Counted from the first letter of the stretch, positions 1 through 8,649 are shown. The stretch: 64,000 nt of DNA from Solirubrobacteraceae bacterium (GCA_016462625.1 JAEMSV010000007.1:6385-70384); one strand, 5' to 3'. Numbers and translations are program-made. The notes: generated from the letters alone by a model not told the origin.

Positions 1-130
1 CCACGAAGGGGAAGAGGATGCGATGTGCTGCCGGATCGAGCTGGGCTGCCTCGCGCCGGCGGATCAGCATCACCGCGAGGACGACGACCGCGATGCCGAG
101 CGGGATTGAGAGGATCTCCAGCGGGCTCAT
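1..130 (-). CDS. Partial membrane-anchored protein downstream of kdpD (possible universal-stress-like)
   Basis: The reading frame begins with ATG at 130, overlaps the kdpD stop codon as ATGA, and runs off the window after 43 residues. The visible part is one N-terminal membrane segment (about residues 5-23, LEILSIPLGIAVVVLAVMLI) followed by a basic RRRE turn and then HRILFPFV. A beta-strand of the type RILFPF after a short anchor resembles the first strand of universal-stress-protein domains, so a tethered USP partner of the Kdp sensor is possible. That reading rests on very few residues. The overlap shows it is the last visible member of the kdp operon. The C-terminus lies outside the window, so function is left open. 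Confidence 0.5.
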   Translation of the reverse strand, partial: MSPLEILSIPLGIAVVVLAVMLIRRREAAQLDPAAHRILFPFV

Positions 131-1245
131 GCCGACGGCTCCTCGCGGGCGGTGCGATCGGCGACGATCCGGACGTCGATGCCCGGCAGCGAGCGCACGA
201 GGCGCATCGGCAGCGGTTCGGAGAACCGGCGCAGCCCGGTGCGAGGGGAGGGGACGCCCAGCAGCACGTAGGTCGTCCCGCGTTCGGCGGCGACCCGCTT
301 CACGGCCGTCACCACGTCGTCTCCAGGCTCGATGAGCACGTGTGCGCCGAGGACGGAGGCGAGCCGCCGCAGGCCCTCGAGCTGCTCCTGCTCCTCCTCG
401 CTGAGCGCGCGGTCCGGCGGCGTGACCCACACGAGGTCGAGCTCTGCGCCGAGCCGCTGGGCGGAGCGGAAGGCGCGGCGGACGACTCGCTGAGAGCGCG
501 GCGTCGGGGTCACGAGCGCGAGGAGCCGCTCGCTCACGGTCACGGCCGAGGGGGAGACGCGGTCGTCGCGGGTCGGTGCGCGGACCGGCTTGACGACGAG
601 CCGCTTGGCCTCGACCTCCTCGGCGACCTGCCGGAGTGCGACCTCGCGCAGCGCCGCGAGGTGCTCGGTCTTGAAGAAGCCGTTCAGCGCGGCGCCGATG
701 CGCTCCGCCGGGTAGATCTTCCCGGCGCGCATGCGGTCGAGGAGCTGGTCGGGCGGCAGGTCGATGAGCAGCACCTCGTCCGCGGTTGCGAGCACGCGGT
801 CGGGCAGGGTCTCGCGCACATTGACGCCGGTGAGCTGGGCGACCTGGTCGTTGAGGGACTCGAGGTGCTGGACGTTGACCGTGGACCACACGTCGATGCC
901 CGCTTCGAGCACCGCCTCGACGTCCTGCCACCGCTTCGCGTGTTCCATCCCGGCGGCGTTCGTGTGGGCGAGCTCGTCGATGAGGCAGAGCTGCGGGCGG
1001 CGCGCGAGGACGCCGGGGAGATCGAGCTCGTCGAGCGTGCGGTCGCGGTACATGATCCGGCGGTGCGGGATCTGCTCGAGGCCGACGGCCTGGGCCTCGG
1101 TCTCCGCTCGCCCGTGCGGCTCGAGGTAGCCGATCACGACATCGCGGCCGCTCGCCGCCTCGGCACGGCCGTCGGCGAGCATCCGGTACGTCTTGCCCAC
1201 GCCGGCGGCCATGCCGAGGAAGATGCGATGCCGACCTCGCTCCAC
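127..1245 (-). CDS. kdpD: KdpD N-terminal sensor module (KdpD domain plus USP domain), no kinase core
   Basis: This is the cytoplasmic N-terminal half of the potassium sensor KdpD as a free-standing protein of about 372 residues. Residues 1-210 carry the KdpD domain with Walker A GMAAGVGKT (about 11-19), the LIDELAHTN box and the WSTVNVQHLESLND stretch. Residues about 235-372 form a universal-stress-protein-like domain ending VDVRIVADR. No membrane segments, DHp helix or ATPase domain follow, because the frame ends at 127 and overlaps the next gene. The missing half is encoded at 7207-8592. I chose GTG at 1245 (protein starts MERGRHRIFLG), 7 nt after the kdpB stop; a TTG at 1263 overlapping kdpB is an alternative. 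By family knowledge it senses ATP, K+ or c-di-AMP. Confidence 0.85.
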   Translation of the reverse strand: MERGRHRIFLGMAAGVGKTYRMLADGRAEAASGRDVVIGYLEPHGRAETEAQAVGLEQIPHRRIMYRDRTLDELDLPGVLARRPQLCLIDELAHTNAAGMEHAKRWQDVEAVLEAGIDVWSTVNVQHLESLNDQVAQLTGVNVRETLPDRVLATADEVLLIDLPPDQLLDRMRAGKIYPAERIGAALNGFFKTEHLAALREVALRQVAEEVEAKRLVVKPVRAPTRDDRVSPSAVTVSERLLALVTPTPRSQRVVRRAFRSAQRLGAELDLVWVTPPDRALSEEEQEQLEGLRRLASVLGAHVLIEPGDDVVTAVKRVAAERGTTYVLLGVPSPRTGLRRFSEPLPMRLVRSLPGIDVRIVADRTAREEPSA

Positions 1246-1252
1246 GTTCCGA

Positions 1253-3286
1253 TCATGCCCCAAGCACGTTGTGCACGATGAGATCGATGAGCTTGATCCC
1301 GACGAACGGGGCGATGATCCCGCCGAGGCCGTAGATCAGCAGGTTCCGGCGCAGCAGTGCGGTCGCGCCGCTCGGCCGGTACCGCACCCCGCGCAGCGCC
1401 AGCGGCACGAGCAGCGGGATGACGATCGCGTTGAAGATGATCGCGCTGATGATCGCCGACTGCGGGGTGCCGAGGCCCATGATGTTCAGGTCGTCGAGCG
1501 GGCCCGACTGCTCACCGGCTGCCGCATAGGTCGCCGCGAAGATCGCCGGCAGGATGGCGAAGTACTTCGCCACGTCGTTGGCGATCGAGAACGTCGTCAG
1601 CGCACCGCGGGTGATCAGGAGCTGCTTGCCGACCTCGACGATCTCGATGAGCTTCGTCGGGTTGCTGTCGAGGTCGACCATGTTGCCGGCCTCGCGGGCC
1701 GCCTGGGTACCCGTGTTCATCGCCACGCCGACGTCGGCCTGCGCCAGCGCCGGGGCGTCGTTGGTGCCGTCGCCGGTCATGGCGACGAGCCGGCCCTGCT
1801 CCTGCTGCTCGGCGATGAGCGCGAGCTTGCGCTCCGGCGTCGCCTCCGCGAGGAAGTCGTCGACCCCCGATTCCTCGGCGATCTTCGCCGCGGTCAGCCG
1901 GTTGTCGCCGGTGACCATGACCGTGCGGATGCCCATGGCGCGGAGCTGGTCGAACCGCTCCCGCATGCCGTCCTTGATGACGTCCTTGAGGTAGACGACG
2001 CCGAGCACCTGGCTGTCGCGCGCGACAGCCAGCGGCGTGCCCCCCTCGCGGGCGATCCGGTCGAGCACGTCGCGGAGCTCCGGCGGGGACTGCCCGCCCT
2101 CGTCGCGCACCCAGCGCTCGACGGAGTCACCTGCGCCCTTGCGCAGCCGCTGGCCGTCGACGTCAACGCCGCTCATGCGCGTCTGCGCGGTGAACGGCAC
2201 GAACTCGTGCTCGTGCCCCGCGAGCTCGCGCTCGCGGATGCCGAACTGCTTGGCGAGCACGACGATCGACCGTCCCTCGGGCGTCTCGTCGGCGAGCGAC
2301 GCGAGCTGCGCGACCTCGGCCAGCTCCTCCTCACGCACGCCTGGCATGGGGTGGAACGAGGCGGCCTGGCGGTTGCCCAGCGTGATCGTCCCCGTCTTGT
2401 CGAGCAGCAGGACATCGACGTCCCCCGACGCCTCGACCGCGCGGCCGGACAGCGCCAGCACGTTGCGACGCACCAGCCGGTCCATGCCCGCGATGCCGAT
2501 CGCCGACAGCAGCGCCCCGATCGTCGTCGGGATGAGCGCCACGAGGAGTGCGATGAGCGTGGCCGTCGAAATGCCCGTGCCGGCGAAGTCGGCCATCGGC
2601 CGCAGCGTCACGACGACGACGAGGAAGATCAGCGTCAGGCCGGTCAGCAGGATCCCGAGGGCGATCTCGTTCGGGGTCTTGCGCCGCGAGGCGCCCTCCA
2701 CGAGGGCGATCATCCGGTCGAGGAACGACGCACCGGGCTCCTGCGTGATCTCGACGACGATGCCGTCGGAGAGCACGCGGGTACCGCCGGTCACGGCGCT
2801 GCGGTCGCCGCCGGCCTCACGGATCACGGGCGCAGACTCCCCGGTGATCGCCGACTCGTCGACCGAGGCGATGCCTTCGATGACGGTCCCGTCGCCGGGG
2901 ATGATGTGGCCCACGTCGACGACGACGACGTCACCCGGGCGCAGATCCTGCGCGGCGACCTCGGTGCCATCGCGCTTGATGGCGGTGGTGGTGGCGCGCA
3001 TGGCGCGCAGCGTGGCGGCCTGCGCCTTCCCGCGGCCCTCGGCGAGTGCCTCGGCGAGGTTGCCGAAGACCACCGTGAGCCAGAGCCAGATGGCGACTGT
3101 GAACGTGAACCACGCTGGATCGTCGCCGGTGCCTTCCAGCGGCGAGCCGATCGCTTGGGCGAACCAGATGATCGTGGTCAGCACGGCGCCGACCTCGACG
3201 ACGAACATCACGGGGTTGCTGTACATGTGTCGCGGGTCGAGCTTGCGCAGCGCGTCCAGCAGCGCCGAGCCGAGGGGCAACGTCAT
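1253..3286 (-). CDS. kdpB: Potassium-transporting P-type ATPase subunit B
   Basis: KdpB is the catalytic P-type ATPase subunit of the high-affinity KdpFABC potassium pump in the cytoplasmic membrane. The 677-residue protein is full length. It has the actuator loop TGES (about 148-151), the phosphorylation motif DKTGT with Asp296, the hinge [16 protein letters not shown], and paired N-terminal and C-terminal membrane helices. The ATG at 3286 overlaps the kdpC stop as ATGA, so translation is coupled to kdpC. The position is odd: kdpB follows kdpC, whereas the usual order is kdpA-kdpB-kdpC. Identification is secure; only the gene order is unusual. Confidence 0.97.
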   Translation of the reverse strand: MTLPLGSALLDALRKLDPRHMYSNPVMFVVEVGAVLTTIIWFAQAIGSPLEGTGDDPAWFTFTVAIWLWLTVVFGNLAEALAEGRGKAQAATLRAMRATTTAIKRDGTEVAAQDLRPGDVVVVDVGHIIPGDGTVIEGIASVDESAITGESAPVIREAGGDRSAVTGGTRVLSDGIVVEITQEPGASFLDRMIALVEGASRRKTPNEIALGILLTGLTLIFLVVVVTLRPMADFAGTGISTATLIALLVALIPTTIGALLSAIGIAGMDRLVRRNVLALSGRAVEASGDVDVLLLDKTGTITLGNRQAASFHPMPGVREEELAEVAQLASLADETPEGRSIVVLAKQFGIRERELAGHEHEFVPFTAQTRMSGVDVDGQRLRKGAGDSVERWVRDEGGQSPPELRDVLDRIAREGGTPLAVARDSQVLGVVYLKDVIKDGMRERFDQLRAMGIRTVMVTGDNRLTAAKIAEESGVDDFLAEATPERKLALIAEQQEQGRLVAMTGDGTNDAPALAQADVGVAMNTGTQAAREAGNMVDLDSNPTKLIEIVEVGKQLLITRGALTTFSIANDVAKYFAILPAIFAATYAAAGEQSGPLDDLNIMGLGTPQSAIISAIIFNAIVIPLLVPLALRGVRYRPSGATALLRRNLLIYGLGGIIAPFVGIKLIDLIVHNVLGA

Positions 3287-3852
3287 CGGGTCTCCTCATC
3301 GAGGGCGAGGTTCAGCTGCAGCACGTTCACGCCGGGCTCGCCCATGAACCCGAAGGCGCGTCCGTCGGTGTGCTCGTCGATCAGGTCGTTGACGCGGTCG
3401 AGGGTCAGCCCGCGCTCGCGAGCGACGCGACGGGCCTGGATCTCCGCGTTCTCGGGTGAGATGTGCGGGTCGATGCCGGAGGCCGAGGTGGTCACGGCAT
3501 CGGGTGGGATCTCGCCGACCGGGACGTCCTCGCGCTTGCGGTACGCGGTGGCGGCCTCGGTGAGCTGGTCGGCCAGGTCCTGCTGGTTGGGGCCGAGGTT
3601 GTTGAAGTACGTCGCGCTGGCGGAGTATCCGGTCGCCGACGGGCGGCTCTGGAAGTACTGCGGCTTGCCGCCGAAGTCCTGGCCGATCAGCTCTGAGCCG
3701 ACGTCCTTGCCGTCGCGTTGCACGATCGAGCCGTTGGCCTTGCCGGGCATCACGACCTGAGAGATCCCGGTCACGGCGAGGGGGTAGATCAATCCGCAGA
3801 TCACCGTGAAGAGCACGACGGCGACGGCGGATGCGATGAGGTCCTTGCGCAT
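3283..3852 (-). CDS. kdpC: Potassium-transporting ATPase subunit C
   Basis: KdpC is the single-span accessory subunit that stabilises the KdpFABC complex and is thought to aid nucleotide binding by KdpB. The 189-residue protein starts [16 protein letters not shown] with one N-terminal membrane helix (about residues 5-28). It shows the family stretches YFQSRPSA and [12 protein letters not shown] and the C-terminal NVLQLNLAL. The ATG at 3852 lies 16 nt past the kdpA stop with a purine-rich AGAAAGGAGG sequence before it. It sits between kdpA and kdpB rather than after kdpB. Confidence 0.96.
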   Translation of the reverse strand: MRKDLIASAVAVVLFTVICGLIYPLAVTGISQVVMPGKANGSIVQRDGKDVGSELIGQDFGGKPQYFQSRPSATGYSASATYFNNLGPNQQDLADQLTEAATAYRKREDVPVGEIPPDAVTTSASGIDPHISPENAEIQARRVARERGLTLDRVNDLIDEHTDGRAFGFMGEPGVNVLQLNLALDEETR

Positions 3853-3868
3853 GTCTGGTCCTCCTTTC

Positions 3869-5599
3869 TCAGAAGAGCTGGTCGGTCAGGCCCTGGACCA
3901 GCGGCCCGAGCAGGAGTGCGGGGACGAACGTCAGGAGGGCAACGAGCGCCACGGCACCGACGAGCAGGGCCACGAAGGTCCCCGTGTCGGTGCGCATCGT
4001 TCCCGGCCCCGGCGGCGACACCCGCTTGCCGGCGAGGGCGCCGGCGACCGCGAGGGCCGCGAGCATCGGCACGAAGCGGCCGAGCAGCATGCCGAAGCCG
4101 CCCATGATGTTGGCGAACGTGATCGCGTAGGCGCCCTCGTTCGTGCCGTTGGGCTGGACGTAGCCCGTGTAGCCGGCGAACGCCGAGCCGTTGTTGTTCG
4201 CCTGCGAGACGTAGCTGTACAGCGTCTCGGCGAAGCCCTGCGGACCGCTGTCGTAGATCGAGGGCGCCCCCCATTTCGTCCCGATGGCCAGCGCGGTGAG
4301 CACCAGCACGATGAGCGGGACGAACAGGGTCCCGATCGCGACGAGCCTGATCTCGCGCGGGCCGATCTTCTTGCCGAGGTACTCCGGTGTGCGGCCGACC
4401 ATCAGGCCCGCGAGGAAGACCGCGAGCAGGACGAACAGCAGCATGCCGTACAGGCCCGAACCGACGCCGCCGAAGATGACCTCGCCGGTCATCATGTTCG
4501 CGAGTGGCACGGCACCGCCGATGCCGGTCAGCGATTCCATGGCCGCATTGACCGCGCCGCACGAGGCGACCGTGGTGACCGCCGCGAAGAGCGACGACGA
4601 CCCGATCCCGAACCGGATGTCCTTGCCCTCCATGTTGCCGCCGGTCAGCCCGGCGGCGTGCATGGCGGCGCTGCTGTCGCTCTCGGCGACGTAGACGATC
4701 GCGACGGCCGCGACGAACCACACGGTCATCGCCGCGTAGATCGCCCAGCCCTGACGCGAGCTGCCGACCATGCGGCCGAACGTGTTCGTCAGCGCGGCCG
4801 GGACGATCAGGATCGCGAGCATGAGGACGAAGTTCGTCAGGGTGTTCGAGTTCTCGAACGGGTGGGCGGCGTTGACGTTGAAGAAGCCGCCGCCGTTGGT
4901 CCCGAGCTCCTTGATGAACTCCTGCGAGGCCACCGGGCCGCGGGCGAGCGTCTGCGAGCCGTCCGTGAGCGTCGTGACGTCAACGGAGCCGCCGAGCGTC
5001 TGGATGACGCCCTGGGTGACGAGGAACAGCGCGCCGAGGATGCAGATCGGCAGCAGGACGTACAGCGTGCCGCGCGTGAGATCGACCCAGAAGTTGCCGA
5101 TGACCGACGCCTCGCGCCGGGCGAACCCGCGGATGACGGCGACCGCCACGGCCAGGCCCACCCCCGCGCTGACGAAGTTCTGCACGGCCAGGCCGGCCAT
5201 CTGGCTGAAGTACGACATCGTCGTCTCGCCGCCGTAGAACTGCCAGTTGGTGTTGGTGACGAAGGAGACGGACGTGTTGAAGGACAGGTCCCACGTCGGG
5301 GAGCCGAGGCCTTCCGGGTTGAACGGGTGGATGCCCTGCGTGCGCAGGATCAGGTACAGCGCGCCGAGGAACATGCCGCTGAAGATCAGGACCGTGCGGG
5401 CGTAGCCCTTCCAGTCCTGCTCGCGCGACGGACTGGTTCCGAGCAGGCGGTACATCCCGCGTTCGACCGGCGCCAGGACGGGGGTGAAGATGACCCGCTC
5501 GCCCTCGAAGACCCGCATGAGGTAGCCGCCGAGCACCGGCGTGAGCGCGGTCAGGACGGCGAGGAAGACGGCGATCTGCAGCCAGCCGGTGACGTTCAC
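3869..5599 (-). CDS. kdpA: Potassium-transporting ATPase subunit A
   Basis: KdpA is the channel-like, potassium-binding membrane subunit of the Kdp pump. The 576-residue protein is hydrophobic throughout and has the repeated selectivity-filter loops of the family, for example SFVTNTNWQFYGGE in the first repeat and ELGTNGGGFFNVNAAHPFEN in the second. I start it at GTG 5599 (MNVTGWLQIAVFLAV), which overlaps the kdpF stop as GTGA and is preceded by GGGGAGGAG. The frame stays open upstream to 5791, but that extension is arginine/serine-rich shadow sequence and lies over the small upstream ORFs. Confidence 0.95.
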   Translation of the reverse strand: MNVTGWLQIAVFLAVLTALTPVLGGYLMRVFEGERVIFTPVLAPVERGMYRLLGTSPSREQDWKGYARTVLIFSGMFLGALYLILRTQGIHPFNPEGLGSPTWDLSFNTSVSFVTNTNWQFYGGETTMSYFSQMAGLAVQNFVSAGVGLAVAVAVIRGFARREASVIGNFWVDLTRGTLYVLLPICILGALFLVTQGVIQTLGGSVDVTTLTDGSQTLARGPVASQEFIKELGTNGGGFFNVNAAHPFENSNTLTNFVLMLAILIVPAALTNTFGRMVGSSRQGWAIYAAMTVWFVAAVAIVYVAESDSSAAMHAAGLTGGNMEGKDIRFGIGSSSLFAAVTTVASCGAVNAAMESLTGIGGAVPLANMMTGEVIFGGVGSGLYGMLLFVLLAVFLAGLMVGRTPEYLGKKIGPREIRLVAIGTLFVPLIVLVLTALAIGTKWGAPSIYDSGPQGFAETLYSYVSQANNNGSAFAGYTGYVQPNGTNEGAYAITFANIMGGFGMLLGRFVPMLAALAVAGALAGKRVSPPGPGTMRTDTGTFVALLVGAVALVALLTFVPALLLGPLVQGLTDQLF

Positions 5600-5685
5600 A
5601 GCTCCTCCCCGCGCACGAGTGCGTAGGTGAGCCAGAGCGCGAGGACGATGGCGATCGCCAGACAGACGGCGTCGGCGAGGCTCAT
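5596..5685 (-). CDS. kdpF: KdpF-like single-span peptide
   Basis: This 29-residue peptide starts MSLADAVCLAIAIVL and ends YALVRGEEL. It has a single hydrophobic helix with a short charged tail, which is the size and layout of KdpF, the lipid-like stabilising subunit of the Kdp complex. Its TGA overlaps the GTG start of kdpA, and its ATG overlaps the stop of another small ORF upstream. The call rests on position, size and topology, because KdpF sequences are too short and variable for firm homology. Confidence 0.75.
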   Translation of the reverse strand: MSLADAVCLAIAIVLALWLTYALVRGEEL

Positions 5686-5801
5686 ACGCGCTCCAGTCCG
5701 GCGAGGACCGCGAAGAGGAGGGCGAACCCGAGGAGCGCGAGGACGACGCTGACGACGTCGCCGGCTCCCTCCGGCAGGCCCAGGAAGGCAATGGTGGTCA
5801 T
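5682..5801 (-). CDS. Predicted 39-aa single-span peptide heading the kdp operon
   Basis: The peptide starts MTTIAFLGLPEGAGD and continues into one hydrophobic helix (about residues 15-35) ending in AGLERV. Its stop overlaps the kdpF start as ATGA, so it appears to be the first translated gene of the operon. A second in-frame-looking ATG lies 5 nt upstream but in another frame. I do not recognise the sequence. Its size and single helix resemble KdpF, so a second KdpF-like peptide, or a leader peptide controlling kdp translation, are both possible. Coding is supported by the tight overlap and hydrophobic pattern only. Confidence 0.55.
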   Translation of the reverse strand: MTTIAFLGLPEGAGDVVSVVLALLGFALLFAVLAGLERV

Positions 5802-5858
5802 GCCATCCAGCCTCGGCCGGCGCCCGTGGAGGCGGCGTCACGGTTCAGGGCGGCGGCG

Positions 5859-5877
5859 TCAAGATCTCGTCAAGATC
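5859..5877. promoter_or_regulatory. Tandem GTCAAGATC direct repeat, candidate KdpE box
   Basis: The nonamer GTCAAGATC occurs twice, at 5859-5867 and 5869-5877, a 10-bp repeat spacing close to one helical turn. It lies between the divergent kdp operon (first start 5801) and tenA (start 5883). Direct repeats with 10-11 bp periodicity are typical of OmpR/PhoB-family operators, and KdpE belongs to that family. On the minus strand each copy supplies a TTGAC that could act as a -35 element for kdp, but no good -10 follows. Assignment to KdpE is inference. Confidence 0.5.
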
Positions 5878-5882
5878 GCGGG

Positions 5883-6548
5883 ATGCCCCTCTCGTCTGCG
5901 TTGTGGTCGGAGATCGACGACGACATCTGGCCCGCGATCCGCGCCCATCCGTTCGTCACGGGTCTGACGGACGGCTCGCTGGATCGCGAGGCGTTCCGCT
6001 TCTACGTCGTCCAGGATGCGCACTACCTGCGCGAGTACGCACGGGCGCTGGCGATCTGCGGGGCGCGGGCGCCCGAGGTCGATGCGATCCGGATGTTCTG
6101 CGAGCACGCCGCCGGAGCGATCGTGGTGGAGCGCGAGCTGCACGAGTCGTTCTTCGCGGACTTCGGGATGAGCGAGGCCGATGTGGCCGCGACGCCGATG
6201 GCGCCGACGAACGTCGCCTACACGAGCTATCTGGTCAGCGCGGCGTACGGCGGGTCATACGCCGAGGCCGTCGCCGCGGTGTTGCCGTGCTACTGGATCT
6301 ACGCCGAGGTGGGGAAGGAGCTGATGGCCGCCGGCTCGCCCGATCCGCTGTACGCCCGGTGGATCGAGACGTACGGTGGCGAGGAGTTCGCGGCGGTCGT
6401 CTCGGCGGTGCTGGACACCGTCGACGCACTCGGGCCCACGCTGTCGGACGCCGATCGCGCCGCGGCCGCGCGGCGGTTCGTGACCACGAGCCGGTACGAG
6501 TGGATGTTCTGGGAGATGGGGCGCACGCAGGAGGCGTGGCCGGTCTAA
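5883..6548 (+). CDS. tenA: TenA/thiaminase II family aminopyrimidine hydrolase
   Basis: TenA hydrolyses aminopyrimidine breakdown products of thiamine to the reusable hydroxymethylpyrimidine. The 221-residue all-helical protein has the family motifs: YVVQDAHYL near residue 45, the catalytic-cysteine segment PCYWIYAEVG with Cys136, and the C-terminal YEWMFWEM containing the conserved acid. The ATG at 5883 fits the family N-terminus; an upstream TTG/ATG extension at 5826 would run through the kdp control region and is unlikely. It is wedged between the two halves of the kdp locus and converges on kdpE, sharing 4 bp at the stops. No other thiamine gene is nearby, so its placement may be incidental. 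Confidence 0.93.
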   Translation: MPLSSALWSEIDDDIWPAIRAHPFVTGLTDGSLDREAFRFYVVQDAHYLREYARALAICGARAPEVDAIRMFCEHAAGAIVVERELHESFFADFGMSEADVAATPMAPTNVAYTSYLVSAAYGGSYAEAVAAVLPCYWIYAEVGKELMAAGSPDPLYARWIETYGGEEFAAVVSAVLDTVDALGPTLSDADRAAAARRFVTTSRYEWMFWEMGRTQEAWPV

Positions 6549-7210
6549 GCGAAGCGGTAGCCGACACCCGGGTCCGTGCGGATGCGGGTTCCTTCGGCGT
6601 CGACCTTGCGGCGCAGATTCGACATGTGGGTCCGCAGGGTCGCGGTGTCGTGCTCGTACGCCACGCCCCAGACCTCGGTCAACAGCGCACGGTGGGTGAG
6701 CAATCGCCCGCGATGGCGCATGAGGGTCTTCAGCAGGTCGAACTCGATCGGCGTGAGGTGGACCTCGGTGCCGTCGACACGGACCGAGTGCGCGGCGAGA
6801 TCGAGCTCCAGGCCGTCGGCGCGCAGGACCGGGTCACCGGCGGCGGCGCCGGCGCTGCGCCGCAGCGCCGCCTGGAGCCGGGCGACGAGCTCCTTGGGGC
6901 CGAACGGCTTGACCACGTAGTCGTCGGCGCCCGCCTCCAGCGCCCGCACCTTCTCGTCCTCGTCGCCGACGGCCGAGAGCACGAGGATCGGCATCTCCGT
7001 CCACTCGCGGAGGCGCCGGCAGACCTCGATCCCGTCGATGTCCGGCAGAACGAGATCGAGGATCGCGGCATCGGGCGGGCGCACAGCGGCGCGGTCGAGC
7101 GCCTCCTCGCCGGTCTCGGCGACGACCGCCTCGAAGCCCGCCTCGCGCAGCACGACCTTCAGCGCGCGCACGATGTGGGGCTCGTCGTCACAGACCAGGA
7201 TGCGGCTCAC
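6545..7210 (-). CDS. kdpE: KdpE-type response regulator, OmpR/PhoB family
   Basis: This 221-residue regulator has an N-terminal receiver domain with acidic pocket CDDE, phospho-acceptor Asp52 (AILDLVLPD) and the conserved Lys in DDYVVKPFG. A winged-helix DNA-binding domain follows, with TPIEFDLLKTLMRH and the C-terminal TDPGVGYRF. The GTG start at 7210 overlaps the kinase stop as GTGA, so kinase and regulator are translationally coupled. Its neighbours and fold make it the likely activator of the kdp operon. Its stop overlaps that of tenA on the opposite strand. Confidence 0.92.
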   Translation of the reverse strand: MSRILVCDDEPHIVRALKVVLREAGFEAVVAETGEEALDRAAVRPPDAAILDLVLPDIDGIEVCRRLREWTEMPILVLSAVGDEDEKVRALEAGADDYVVKPFGPKELVARLQAALRRSAGAAAGDPVLRADGLELDLAAHSVRVDGTEVHLTPIEFDLLKTLMRHRGRLLTHRALLTEVWGVAYEHDTATLRTHMSNLRRKVDAEGTRIRTDPGVGYRFA

Positions 7211-8592
7211 AGCGGGAACTCCACCACGAACGTCGAGCCCTGGCCCGGCAGGGACTCGGCGAGCACCCGCCCGCCGTTGGCCTCGATGAACCCACGGGCG
7301 ACCGCGAGGCCGAGGCCGGCGCCGCCCGAGCTGCTGTCGGGCCGCCGGTAGAAGGCCTCGAAGACCCGCTCGCGCTCGCGCTCCGGGATGCCTGGGCCGC
7401 GGTCGACGATCCGCAGGACCAGGCGCGAGCCCACCGCGCGCGCCCGGATCGAGACCGGATGTCCGCCGCTGTGCTGGCGCGCGTTCTCCAGCAGGTTCGC
7501 CAGCGCCCGCTCGAGCTGCCCCGCGTCGGCCTGGACCAGCGGTACGTCGGGATCGATGCGCTCCTCGAACTCCCCGTCCCGCGCGCCGATCGCGCGCAGC
7601 GCCTCGGTGACGAGCTCCGGGATCGACACCCAATCCGGTCGCGGCTCGGCCGATCCGGCCTGCAGGCGCGAGAGGTCGAGGAGCTGGTCGACGAGCCGGG
7701 TGAGCCGCCGGGCGTCCTCGCCGACTGCGGCGACGAGGCCGGCGCGCTCGTCTTCCTGGAGCGCAGGGGAGGCCAGGGCGTCCGCGCTCGTGATGATCGA
7801 GGTCAGCGGCGACCGTAGATCGTGGGACACCGCGCGGAGGATCGCCGTCTTCAGGTCGTCGCTGCGCCGCAGCGCCCGGGTCTCCACGACCTCGCGTTCC
7901 AGCGTCTCGCGGTCGAGGGCCGCCGTCAGAACCGCGGTGAGCGGGGGGATCAGCCGCGCCTCCACGCGCGCTTGCGTCTCGGGGTCTAGCGCCGCTGGGA
8001 GGAGGAGCGTCGCAGGCCGTCGCCCCGTGCCGAGGTCGAGGACGAACGCGGTGTGCTGCGCGTCCCCATGCGCCTCGTTGAGGACGAGCACGGCTGACGG
8101 AACGCCGATGGCCTGAGCCAGCTCGGCCTCCACCGCAGGGAGCGCGGCCTCGACCCCGGTGCTGCCGAGGAGCAGTCGCGAGAGGCCGGCCGCGAGGTCC
8201 GCTTCGCGGCGGCGCTGCTCAGCATCGCGGGCTCTGGCACGCACGAGGTCGGCGAGCGTTCCCATCGCGATCGCGGTGACGGCGAAGATCGCGAGCGCCA
8301 CCCAGTTCTCGCCGTCGGCGATCGTGAACGTTCCGGTGGGCTCGACGTGGAAGTAGTTGAACGTCAGCGCCGAGAGGACCGCCGTGGCGATTCCGAGCGC
8401 CCGCCCGAAGAAGGTCGCGACGGCGATGACCGCCAGCAGGTAGACGATCGCGAGCGACGCAATCGGCGCGATCTCGCGCAGGGCGTAGATCAGCGCGGTG
8501 ATCGCGGCGACCGAACCGGCCGCCGCCGCCCATCCCGCGAGCACGGGCGGCCGGCGCGCCCCGAGCAGCGGTGACGGCGTGGGATCGGACAC
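7207..8592 (-). CDS. kdpD: Sensor histidine kinase equal to the C-terminal half of KdpD (DUF4118-HisKA-HATPase)
   Basis: The 461-residue protein has four membrane helices (about residues 20-115) of the KdpD DUF4118 type, including the loop FNYFHVEPTGTFTI. A GAF-like linker follows, then a dimerisation helix with phospho-acceptor His257 in AVSHDLRSPLTSI, and an ATPase domain with NLLENARQHS, DRGPGIP and GGAGLGLAVARG. It lacks the N-terminal KdpD and USP domains, which are encoded separately at 127-1245. It is the first gene of a two-gene operon with kdpE. Together the two fragments would rebuild a canonical KdpD. A start at 8592 (MSDPTPSPLLGARR) fits the topology. Confidence 0.9.
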   Translation of the reverse strand: MSDPTPSPLLGARRPPVLAGWAAAAGSVAAITALIYALREIAPIASLAIVYLLAVIAVATFFGRALGIATAVLSALTFNYFHVEPTGTFTIADGENWVALAIFAVTAIAMGTLADLVRARARDAEQRRREADLAAGLSRLLLGSTGVEAALPAVEAELAQAIGVPSAVLVLNEAHGDAQHTAFVLDLGTGRRPATLLLPAALDPETQARVEARLIPPLTAVLTAALDRETLEREVVETRALRRSDDLKTAILRAVSHDLRSPLTSIITSADALASPALQEDERAGLVAAVGEDARRLTRLVDQLLDLSRLQAGSAEPRPDWVSIPELVTEALRAIGARDGEFEERIDPDVPLVQADAGQLERALANLLENARQHSGGHPVSIRARAVGSRLVLRIVDRGPGIPERERERVFEAFYRRPDSSSGGAGLGLAVARGFIEANGGRVLAESLPGQGSTFVVEFPL

Positions 8593-8632
8593 CCCGTCAG
8601 CGTACGTCGGCGAACGGACTCAGAACCTCTTT

Positions 8633-8649
8633 CGACCGAGTGTCGGTCG
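8633..8649. promoter_or_regulatory. Short palindrome between the divergent kinase and antiporter genes
   Basis: CGACCG at 8633-8638 pairs with CGGTCG at 8644-8649 around a 5-nt centre. It is the only symmetric element in the 94-bp spacer between the divergent kinase (start 8592) and antiporter (start 8687). It could be an operator or the foot of an RNA hairpin; the sequence does not decide. Confidence 0.3.

Noticed and set aside
1193..3760. An 855-codon open frame on the plus strand across kdpB and kdpC
   Set aside because: It is antisense to well-recognised kdp genes, is rich in Arg/His/Asp/Glu, and has no recognisable domain; long shadow frames are expected at this GC content.
3869..5791. 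640-residue KdpA with a Ser/Arg-rich N-terminus
   Set aside because: Those residues overlie two small ORFs and have no KdpA similarity; the GTG at 5599 with GGGGAGGAG fits the family.
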